Origin: Limnospira platensis
GTDB taxonomy: Bacteria; Cyanobacteriota; Cyanobacteriia; Cyanobacteriales; Microcoleaceae
NCBI RefSeq assembly: GCF_046480435.1
Contig: NZ_PKGC01000020.1
DNA: 64,000 nt
Reading direction: 5' to 3' (one strand)
The notes below the pieces were generated by a model, which searched no databases, was not told the DNA's origin, and saw only the letters and a program-made list of their open reading frames with translations. The position numbers and the translations under genes were made by a program. This document shows, in pieces, positions 37,033 to 45,800 of the stretch (the stretch's first letter is position 1; every line of letters starts with the position of its first letter).

Positions 37033-37916
37033 CCAATGATAGTCATTCCTCTAAATAAAAGGGGAGTGTTGGCTATTTTTTTGCGGAGTTTATAAGGCAA
37101 AATGTTTAACAAATATTCTACCAAATTAATCAGATAAATTGATATACTGTTGATGGGAATTTCTAAGTAAATCTTGCCATTAGACTTCACCCAAATTATC
37201 TGAGAAAAACCAACTTTCTTAAAAATATTATAGATTTCACTGAGTTTATATTCTTTTAAATGAAAGCCAGTAGCTTGCTGATCAAAGTTTCGAGAAACAT
37301 CATGGGGGCCTGAATACCAATTAGGTGTGATACAAATATACTTACCATTGGCAGCTAAAGCATGGTAGATATTTTCAAGCTGTTCTAAAGCATCATTAGG
37401 ATGTAAATGTTCCATTAATTGATGACTATAGGCTAAATCAACTGTATTTTGAGGTACGGGGATACTACAGCCATCGGAAATAAAAATTTCCATATTATCG
37501 GGAATATTCGCTAGTTTAGTAATTTCGGTTGATACATCAACTGCATAAACTCGTTTTACCCGTTTAGCGACTTCTAGGGATAAACTACAATCACCAGGAC
37601 CTATTTCTAAATAGGTGATTTCTGGGTTAAGAAAACGGGCTAATAATTGCAAACGCTGGTTAACAATCCAAGTTTGAATTTCAGGGCTAGATTTCCGGGT
37701 AAGTTGAGGATGATGCGGGACTTTTTGGAAGAGTTGATTATATACCTCAGTGTATAAATGCCCATTAATGCGTTCCTCTCTGCTAGAATTCATTAACTGG
37801 CGGGCGAGTTCTTGTTCAATTTGATAATGTTCTTGAATTTGCTCCCAGGTGCGGCTATCTCTAGCATCAGTTTTGGGAGTATAAACCTGAGTTTTTTCGC
37901 TCTGAGTTTTAGTCAT
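37023..37916 (-). CDS. SAM-dependent methyltransferase (class I)
   Basis: A 297-aa enzyme. The ATG at 37916 (MTKTQSEKTQV) is preferred; a longer frame to 37967 adds a hydrophobic stretch that looks like translated leader. The SAM site is TYLEIGPGDCSLSLEVAKRV, then VYAVDVSTEI, and the post-II segment is LAYSHQLMEHLHPND. A helical N-terminal domain precedes the core and a basic C-terminus follows. As the first gene of the minus-strand glycan run, it probably methylates a sugar or a glycan-lipid intermediate; the acceptor is an inference from context. Confidence 0.82.
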   Translation of the reverse strand: MTKTQSEKTQVYTPKTDARDSRTWEQIQEHYQIEQELARQLMNSSREERINGHLYTEVYNQLFQKVPHHPQLTRKSSPEIQTWIVNQRLQLLARFLNPEITYLEIGPGDCSLSLEVAKRVKRVYAVDVSTEITKLANIPDNMEIFISDGCSIPVPQNTVDLAYSHQLMEHLHPNDALEQLENIYHALAANGKYICITPNWYSGPHDVSRNFDQQATGFHLKEYKLSEIYNIFKKVGFSQIIWVKSNGKIYLEIPINSISIYLINLVEYLLNILPYKLRKKIANTPLLFRGMTIIGCR

Positions 37917-37998
37917 AATTAATCGGTAAATTGAGGTGGTACGAATTAGGTAAAATACGATAAACATTCAACTAAATCTCGGAAATTTAGGTGTTTAT

Positions 37999-38157
37999 AT
38001 GGAGATTGCTAAGACTCAAACAACCAAACAACGGAGAAATTATAGTTCTCGGCTGAATTATAGTAGGCGCGGTTATCAGAAACAAAATTTTATGTTGATT
38101 ATGGCACGGTTTTCATGGGAAGTCAGCTATGGACAGTTATTGATAGTTAATATATAA
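37999..38157 (+). CDS. Possible small basic protein (52 aa), uncertain
   Basis: An open frame in the 340-base intergenic stretch between the methyltransferase and the plus-strand GT4. It starts MEIAKTQTTKQRRNYSSRL, is rich in Arg, Gln, Tyr and Asn, and ends in a hydrophobic GQLLIVNI. No domain is recognised and no strong ribosome-binding site is seen. Its 3' end overlaps a candidate promoter for the next gene. It could be a remnant. The rest of this stretch is AT-rich with nothing else assignable. Confidence 0.2.
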   Translation: MEIAKTQTTKQRRNYSSRLNYSRRGYQKQNFMLIMARFSWEVSYGQLLIVNI

Positions 38158-38158
38158 T
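38130..38158 (+). promoter_or_regulatory. Candidate promoter of the plus-strand GT4
   Basis: TGGACA at 38130-38135, a 17-bp spacer and a perfect TATAAT at 38153-38158, about 100 bases before the ATG at 38257. Confidence 0.45.
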
Positions 38159-38256
38159 TAGAGTTTAGATAATTAAAACTGATGCAATCATCTTTAACAA
38201 TCAAATCCATATTAATTATAATAGAATAATCAAAGCATTGTTGGGAATTATTAACT

Positions 38257-39372
38257 ATGGCTCTAGTTCAGCCCGATGTGGCACTTTTCCTTCGTTATAT
38301 CGGCGGAGGTGGTGCGGAGAGGGTTATGCTAAATCTGGGTCGTGGTTTAATTGCAAAAGGCTTCAAAGTAGACTTAGTTATAGGTAAAGCCTGGGGGCCT
38401 CACTTGGCAAAAGTACCACCAGAAATAAGGATAATTGATTTGGGGGCTTCTGGGGTTGGGGGTACTATTTGGGCGCTGAGAAATTATTTGCAGGAATCAC
38501 AGCCTAAGTCGCTACTTTCTGCCCTCCATTATGCTAATGAAATGGCGGTTTGGGCAAAACGTCTAGGGGGAGTTTCCACCCGAGTGGTTGTGTCTGAACA
38601 TAATACTTTTTCGGAGGCAATACAACATACTACTAAACTTAGAAAAATTGTGCTGCCGTTGTTTGTTCGCTATTTCTACCCGTGGGCGGATGGAATTGTA
38701 GCTGTTTCTAAAGGGGCGGCTGAGGACTTAGCTAAAAGTACAGGTTTAAATAGCGATCGCATTCAATATATTTATAACCCAGTTATCACGCCGGAATTAC
38801 TGCAAAAAGCCCGAGAAACTTTAGATCATCCTTGGTTTCAACCGGGGGAACCTCCGGTAATTTTAGGAGTTGGAAAGCTGGAAGCACAAAAGGATTTTCC
38901 TACCTTAATTAAAGCCTTTGCTCAAGTGCGAAAAGTCCGGGAAGTTCGCCTGGGAATTTTAGGTTGGGGACCTGATGGCGATCGCCTCGAAAATCTCATC
39001 CAAGATCATGGTTTAGGAGATGATGCTGCTCTCTTAGGATATGCTGATAATCCCTATCCTTATATGGCAAATGCTGCAGTATTTGTGTTGTCTTCTCGCT
39101 GGGAAGGTTTACCAACGGTTTTAATTGAAGCTATGGCGGTTGGGACTCCGGTAATTTCCACTAATTGCAAAAGTGGGGCAGCGGAAATTTTAGCAGAGGG
39201 TCGATATGGTTCCCTGGTTCCCGTTGGCGATCCTACAGCCATGGCAGAGGCGATTTTAGCCACCCTCGAAGGTAACACCCAGGCTGTAAACACTTCATGG
39301 CTAGGACAGTTTAGCCAGGAAATGGCAACCCAAGAATATCTGAAAATTTTAGGACTTGATTCTCCTAATTAA
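38257..39372 (+). CDS. GT4-family glycosyltransferase
   Basis: A 371-aa GT-B enzyme, the only plus-strand gene inside the polysaccharide locus. It opens with the loop FLRYIGGGGAERVMLNL, a signature of GalNAc/heptosyl-type GT4 enzymes. VVSEHNTFSEAIQ lies in the middle. The donor domain has ILGVGKLEAQKDFPTLIKAF, ILGWGPDGDRLE and SSRWEGLPTVLIEAMAVG with the E(x7)E glutamates. A candidate promoter lies 100 bases upstream. The gene is convergent with the next GT4, 31 bases away. Confidence 0.9.
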   Translation: MALVQPDVALFLRYIGGGGAERVMLNLGRGLIAKGFKVDLVIGKAWGPHLAKVPPEIRIIDLGASGVGGTIWALRNYLQESQPKSLLSALHYANEMAVWAKRLGGVSTRVVVSEHNTFSEAIQHTTKLRKIVLPLFVRYFYPWADGIVAVSKGAAEDLAKSTGLNSDRIQYIYNPVITPELLQKARETLDHPWFQPGEPPVILGVGKLEAQKDFPTLIKAFAQVRKVREVRLGILGWGPDGDRLENLIQDHGLGDDAALLGYADNPYPYMANAAVFVLSSRWEGLPTVLIEAMAVGTPVISTNCKSGAAEILAEGRYGSLVPVGDPTAMAEAILATLEGNTQAVNTSWLGQFSQEMATQEYLKILGLDSPN

Positions 39373-39403
39373 TCCTCATTATTAGTTGTAAATTCTCATT
39401 AAA

Positions 39404-40636
39404 TTAGGTTATCATCTGATTAAAAAGTGATAAATATTGCTGGGCTTGTCTTTCTAGGGGAAAGACTCTTGCGGCTTTTTCTCTGGCGTTTTCCTGGAGT
39501 TTGTGCAGGCGATCGCCATCATTTAATACCCATTTAATCCCCTCGCTTAAATCCTCAATTTCATAGGGTTTGACCAGATAACCATTAACTTGGTGATCGA
39601 CAATATCCTTGAGTCCAGTAGCATTAAAAGCCACCACCGGAGTACCACAGGCTAAGGCTTCTGAAGCCGTTTGTCCAAAGGATTCTTGCAAGGATGGAAC
39701 AATCATCACATCGGCGGCAGAATAGACCAAAGCCAAAGCAATATCATCAGAGAAACTGCCGAGATAATTAGCTTTAAAACCTAAATCTACTGGGTTTTCC
39801 GGTTCCGCAGATCCAAAAACTACTAATTCAAGCTGATTTTGCCACCCTGACTGACTCAGCTTTTGCAGCGCCGGAAGTAGCAAATTAAAACCCTTTCGAG
39901 TGTCAGCAGTGGCGGCGATCGCCCCAAATAAAACCAGTTGTTTATCCTGGGGTAAATTCAGTAAATGTCGGGCGATTTTGGTTTCTATAGGTCGATAAAT
40001 TTGGGTATCCAGACAGAAAGGAATCACCTCTACTCGTCGCTGTCCAAATAGGGAACTTGAACGCACACAATCCGCCATCCAACTACTAGGAGTTACAATA
40101 GTTAAGTTGAGATTTTTCCAGGCTTTAAATTTCCGTTTCCAAACCTGTCGGGATAAATCCCGATCGCGATCACTTTTGAGTTGGGGACATTGACCGCAGG
40201 CATTTTGGTAGCGATCGCATCCCTCGCTGTAGTGACAACCTCCAGTAAAGGGCCACATATCTTGGAGAGTCCACACTAAAGGTTTGTTCAATTTAGCCAA
40301 AGTTTCAATCTGGATAAAGCCATTACAAACCCAGTGTAAATTTACCACATCTGGGTTAATTTTAGCTACCCTAGCAGCTATGACATCAGGAAACCATTGA
40401 GGAGAAAAAAGCAGGCGATCACGTTTTGGGTAGCGTCTCAGGGGGATACTATTAGCACCAGGACCTAGTTTAGTGATCATACTTTTTTCAGCTATAACAG
40501 TGCGATCGCCGCTAAATTTTCCCCGCACCAACATTCGAGATTCAACCCCCAGAGAAATCAAACCTCGATGTACTCTATACGCGGCTCTAGCCGCACCGCC
40601 TTCGACATCAGTTGAACTGAGAATTACTGGTTTCAT
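39404..40636 (-). CDS. GT4-family glycosyltransferase
   Basis: A 410-aa GT-B transferase. The N-terminus (VILSSTDVEGGAARAAYRVH) and the cysteine-containing middle (WTLQDMWPFTGGCHYSEGCD, then ACGQCPQL) are typical of a GT4 group often found with exopolysaccharide genes. The donor domain has LVLFGAIAATADTRKGFNLL and LQESFGQTASEALACG with E(x7)E glutamates. It lies 17 bases after the ABC flippase gene and forms a two-gene unit with it. Confidence 0.9.
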   Translation of the reverse strand: MKPVILSSTDVEGGAARAAYRVHRGLISLGVESRMLVRGKFSGDRTVIAEKSMITKLGPGANSIPLRRYPKRDRLLFSPQWFPDVIAARVAKINPDVVNLHWVCNGFIQIETLAKLNKPLVWTLQDMWPFTGGCHYSEGCDRYQNACGQCPQLKSDRDRDLSRQVWKRKFKAWKNLNLTIVTPSSWMADCVRSSSLFGQRRVEVIPFCLDTQIYRPIETKIARHLLNLPQDKQLVLFGAIAATADTRKGFNLLLPALQKLSQSGWQNQLELVVFGSAEPENPVDLGFKANYLGSFSDDIALALVYSAADVMIVPSLQESFGQTASEALACGTPVVAFNATGLKDIVDHQVNGYLVKPYEIEDLSEGIKWVLNDGDRLHKLQENAREKAARVFPLERQAQQYLSLFNQMIT

Positions 40637-40653
40637 CTGCGTATTTCCATGAG

Positions 40654-42456
40654 TTATGATTGAATATTTCCTAGGACAATTTCGTTATAAGTACCCGACC
40701 TAACAATGCGGCCTTTTTCCATAACATAAAGGCGATCGCAATGTTGTATAGTAGTCAAACGATGAGCAATCATAATCATAGTTTTAATTCCACTCAGAGA
40801 TTTAATCGACTCAGTAACCAAACTTTCCGTCTCATTATCTAACGCCGAAGTCGCCTCATCTAACACCAGAATATCCCGTTCATGATAAAGAGCGCGAGCA
40901 ATACCAATTCGTTGGCGTTGACCCCCAGAAAGGCGCACTCCTCTTTCCCCCACCATGGTATTTATTCCATCGGGAAGTTCTTTGACCAAATCCATCAGTT
41001 GAGCCATTTCTAAAGCCTGTTGTAAACGTTTTTGATCAATTAAATCATCAGCCACCCCGAAAGCAATATTTCTCTCAATTGTATCTGCCATTAAAAAAAT
41101 AGACTGGGGAATATAGCCAATCATATTTTGCCACGATCGCAAATTATTATAAATAGAAATATCATCAATTTTAATATCACCACCTTGGGGTATTAATAAC
41201 CCCAGCATGATATCAACTAATGTAGTCTTTCCGGCTCCAGACTGACCAATAAAAGCAATCGATTCTCCCTTGTTAATCGACAAAGAAACATCGGAAATTG
41301 CTGGCAATTCACAACCAGGATATTGATAAGTAACTCCCTCAAAAATAATCTGATTATTAAAATCATGATGCTGGAATTTATCCGCAGCTAATTGGCTAAC
41401 CTCTGTAACTACGGTTCGATTTAAACCTTCGCTATTTTTGAGAGTTTCAATTTCTCGCAAATCCTGACTTAATCTTTCTAATACATAGGTCATACTCCGC
41501 AATTTACTCATATCTTTACTCAAATTAGAAATAGCTGGTAGTAAACGAATTGATGATAAAGCGAATATACTTAATGCCGGAATTAATCCATCAATATCTT
41601 GTCCCAGTAAAATCATAGTTGATGTGATTCCCACTAAAAATACAATTAAAATAGCCTCAACTAATATTCTAGGGACAATTTGAAAAGAAAGTAATAAAGT
41701 TCCCGCCTCTATATATTCCCGTGATTGATAACTCAGTTGTTCTTCAAAAAAGTCATAACAGCCAATTACCTTAGTTTCTTTAATACCTCCTAAACTATGA
41801 TTAACAATACGAATAATCGATTCATCAGCATAACTCACACGCTTTCCCCAGTATTTAATTTTATCCTTAAAAGCATTCAGGATGACAATTAAAGGTACAA
41901 ACAGAAATATTAAAACAATTACCACTAATTTACTGGTAAGCAATAGCAGTCCACTCAAAGCTATAATAATCATTAAATTAGCAGCAGAATTGAGGATAGG
42001 CATTAGAATATCGAGAGCAAAAGACTGGGTATAAATAATTATACATTGAATTACCGAGGCACTATCCTTAGACAAGTGGAAAGTATAAGGTACAGACAGA
42101 TATTCTTGGATTAATTTTTCACACAATTTCCCACGAACTTTCAGACAAAACCCAAACACATAGGTTTTAATCTGCCAGTTTAAGAAAGATTTGACCGTAA
42201 ATAAACCAATAATAAATAATCCCAATAATGCTATGCCTTGGGATGCTTCTGTTAAATTTAATCCCGCATATACAGAGGCGACAAATTCACTCTCCTTAAC
42301 CAAATCGGGATTACTAGCCAGATTTAAAAAAGGTCCTATCATGCCAATTCCAAAGGCTTCCAGCACTGACATTAGGACAAATAAAATCACTAAAATTATT
42401 AACTGTTTGGGGGAAGCCGGAAGAATGAAAAAAAACCGATTGATAAAATTCTGCAT
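40654..42456 (-). CDS. ABC-type lipid-linked glycan flippase/exporter (PglK/MsbA-like)
   Basis: A 600-aa half-transporter with six N-terminal helices (to about residue 330) and a fused ATPase: Walker A GQSGAGKTTLVDIMLGL, signature LSGGQRQRIGIARAL, Walker B ILVLDEATSALD and switch His in MIAHRLTTIQHCD. The first helices (LVLMSVLEAFGIGMIGPFL, read with the preceding residues) match PglK-type flippases, which move lipid-linked oligosaccharides across the plasma membrane. No N-terminal C39 peptidase domain is present, so it is not a typical peptide or RTX exporter. With no Wzx seen in the window, this is the best candidate for the locus flippase. Confidence 0.88.
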   Translation of the reverse strand: MQNFINRFFFILPASPKQLIILVILFVLMSVLEAFGIGMIGPFLNLASNPDLVKESEFVASVYAGLNLTEASQGIALLGLFIIGLFTVKSFLNWQIKTYVFGFCLKVRGKLCEKLIQEYLSVPYTFHLSKDSASVIQCIIIYTQSFALDILMPILNSAANLMIIIALSGLLLLTSKLVVIVLIFLFVPLIVILNAFKDKIKYWGKRVSYADESIIRIVNHSLGGIKETKVIGCYDFFEEQLSYQSREYIEAGTLLLSFQIVPRILVEAILIVFLVGITSTMILLGQDIDGLIPALSIFALSSIRLLPAISNLSKDMSKLRSMTYVLERLSQDLREIETLKNSEGLNRTVVTEVSQLAADKFQHHDFNNQIIFEGVTYQYPGCELPAISDVSLSINKGESIAFIGQSGAGKTTLVDIMLGLLIPQGGDIKIDDISIYNNLRSWQNMIGYIPQSIFLMADTIERNIAFGVADDLIDQKRLQQALEMAQLMDLVKELPDGINTMVGERGVRLSGGQRQRIGIARALYHERDILVLDEATSALDNETESLVTESIKSLSGIKTMIMIAHRLTTIQHCDRLYVMEKGRIVRSGTYNEIVLGNIQS

Positions 42457-42872
42457 TTGCGCTCTCTTTTACTCCCAATGCCTTGGATATTTGGAATGCC
42501 CAAAATTTACTCGTACCATGATATTTTAGATAATAGCCACCCATTATATTGACTTTACCCTACTATAGCAATAGAAAATATTATGTAAAGTCTGCCACTG
42601 TCTGACTAACCACCGGACTATCAAGTTGATAACTGATGTCTCATACTACCCTACAGTCAACCCCAGACGGAAAAACGGGTTAAATCTCAGCCTAGCTTTA
42701 CAATAAGCACCATTATTTAAACCTTTAAGTAAAGATTCTGTAAACTAATCCGTATTTTTACGGATATATGACAAAATCGAAGAAATTAAGCCCATCAGTC
42801 AGTTGAGACTGGGACTTGAGTGATTCTTCCCGCAGCTTGGCATCAGCTTTTTAGCTTCTTATTAACTAACCG
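42457..42872. other. Intergenic stretch before the giant gene
   Basis: 416 bases between the divergent flippase operon and the giant gene. A perfect 7-bp hairpin (ATCCGTA, TTTT loop, TACGGAT) lies at 42748-42765, 108 bases before the start of the giant gene. A weak TTGACT/TAGAAA pair lies near 42549-42577. No convincing promoter, RNA gene or frame is seen. Confidence 0.5.
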
Positions 42873-45800
42873 ATGATTAACCCCATGGCCACTGATATTA
42901 ACTCAAGGTCTTTCCCCGTGGAATGGCCATTGTCGGCGTTCAGAGTATCGGAAAGCCTTAACACTGGTCAACAGGTAGTGATAATTGACTCCGGGGTTGA
43001 AGATTATCGGGAGTTAATTAGGGGCATTCGCGCAGTTGTAGATGTCATAATTTTAGACCCCAACAGAGATGGTGTCCTACAGATAGCGGAGACCCTACAC
43101 CAATATAATACGATCGCACAAATTCACATCATCTGCCACGGCTCACCAGGTTGTCTGAAATTGGGAAATGTGGAACTCACCTCAGAAACCCTCCCCCACT
43201 ACAGCCAACACCTCGAAACCTTAAACCATAAACGGCAGCATATTTCTATTATCCTCTATGGTTGCCGAGTCGCCGCCGGACCCAGGGGGGAAACCTTCCT
43301 CAAACAACTGCATCAACTCACTGGTGCCAATATTAGCGCCTCAACTACCCCCACAGGTAATCACCAATTAGGGGGAGACTGGGATTTTCAGGCCAGCATA
43401 GGAAACCCTATCGATACTGATTCGATATTTTCCCAAGTCACAATGGCAACCTACAGCCACACATTAGCCTTTGAGTCCGACGACTTCAACACCAACAGCC
43501 TCAACGCCTGGTGGAATTTTATCACTCCCAACAATAACAGTTCCTACCTACTCACCGGAACAGGTACATCAGATGCTTATGTAGAACTATCAGTCCCTGG
43601 TGCTACTGATATGTGGAATCGCAACCGTAGCGCCTCCAGACTCATGCAGGCGGCTCAAAACCAAGATTTTGAGTTAGAAATCAAATTTGCCGCCGACCCC
43701 GCATTAAATAAGCAAATGCAGGGGATTTTGGTAGAGCAAGATGATAACAACTGGCTCAGGTTTGATGTCTTTAAAATTAATTCAGATTTAGCCTTATTTG
43801 CGGGTTCGACCCGTAACGGTGGTTCCCGGTCTATGATTCGTATGGGGGTACAACCCGGACAAGCCCGACACCTGAAAGTTAACCGCACTGGGGATGTCTG
43901 GACTCTCAACTATTCCCCTGATGGTTCAACTTGGACGACAGCCGGGAGTTTTACGGAAGCCTTACAAGTCCAACAGGTGGGGTTATTTGCGGGAAATGCT
44001 GACAGTTCATCATCTCCTCAGTTTACCAGCCAGGTGGATTACTTTTTTAATACAGCGGCTCCTATTATTCCAGAAGATGGTCAGGTTGTTACTCCAGAAC
44101 CAGTTGAAAATCAGCCACCCATAGCCAATGATGATACAGTCAGAGTAGAACCAAGCCAGTCCGTTATCATTGATGTATTGAGCAATGATAGCGACCCGGA
44201 TGGTGTTTTAGTCCCGGATACGGTGACGGTGGTTGATTTACCAGACTACGGTACTATCACCGTTAACCCTAACGGAACAATCACCTATAGCCATGACGGT
44301 TCATCTACCAGTACGGATAGCTTTACTTATACCGTAGAAGATGATGATGGCGCTACCTCTAACGAAGCTACCGTTTTCCTGACTATCGAGGAAAATCAGC
44401 CACCCACCGCTAATGATGATAACGCCACGGTCCGCACCGGAAACGCCGTTACCATTAACGTCCTTAATAATGATAGCGACCTTGATGGTGTTTTAATCCC
44501 AGATACGGTGACGGTAGTTGACTCTCCCAACTACGGTAATATCACCGTTAACCCTAACGGAACAATCACCTATAGCCATGACGGTTCATCTACCAGTACG
44601 GATAGCTTTACTTATACCGTAGAAGATGATGATGGCGCTACCTCTAACGAAGCTACCGTTTTCCTGACTATCGAGGAAAATCAGCCACCCACCGCTAATG
44701 ATGATAACGCCACGGTCCGCACCGGAAACGCCGTTACCATTAACGTCCTTAATAATGATAGCGACCTTGATGGTGTTTTAATCCCAGATACGGTGACGGT
44801 AGTTGACTCTCCCAACTACGGTACTATCACCGTTAACCCTAACGGAACAATCACCTATAGCCATGACGGTTCATCTACCAGTACGGATCGCTTTACTTAT
44901 ACCGTAGAAGATGATGATGGCNNNNNNNNNNCCATAGCCAACGATGATACAGTCAGAGTAGAACCAAGCCAGTCCGTTATCATTGATGTATTGAGCAATG
45001 ATAGCGACCCTGATGGTGTTTTAATCCCAGATACGGTTACGGTAGTTGACTCACCAGACTACGGTACTATCACGGTTAACCCTAACGGAACAATCACCTA
45101 TAGCCATGACGGTTCATCTACCAGTACGGATCGCTTTACTTATACCGTAGAAGATGATGATGGCGCTACCTCTAACGAAGCTACCGTTTTCCTGACTATC
45201 GAGGAAAATCAGCCACCCACCGCTAATGATGATAACGCCACAGTCCGCACCGGAAACACTGTTACCATTAACGTCCTTAGTAATGATAGCGACCCTGATG
45301 GTGTTTTAGTCCCGGATACGGTGACGGTAGTTGACTCTCCCAACTACGGTAATATCACCGTTAACCCTAACGGAACAATCACCTATAGCCATGACGGTTC
45401 ATCTAGCGGTACGGATAGCTTTACTTATACCGTAGAAGATAATGATGGCGCTACCTCTAACCTAGCGAATGTTAGCATCACCATTCAAGAACCATCAGCA
45501 GACCCAAATCCCACCGTTCTTGATATCTGGTATGGTTCAGAACAGAGTTTTGGTCATATTGGTAAGCCTCTAGTTTGGGTCAATATCCTTGGTTACGCTT
45601 TCGACCCAGACGGTATATCTTCTCTAAGCTACTCACTCAATGGAGGACCAGAAATTCCTCTTCGTCTTAATGTTCATGGTGAATCGAGGAATCCTCGTTT
45701 ATCAAGAAATGGCGACTTTAACGTTGAAATTGCTTACACTGATCTCAACCCCGCATCTGATCACGATGATATAGTTGTCATTACAGCAGTTGATACACTG

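Noticed and set aside
40654..42456. ABC transporter as the type I exporter of the giant RTX-like protein
   Set aside because: No C39-like N-terminal domain and no adjacent membrane-fusion protein or TolC; the membrane part looks like PglK/MsbA flippases.
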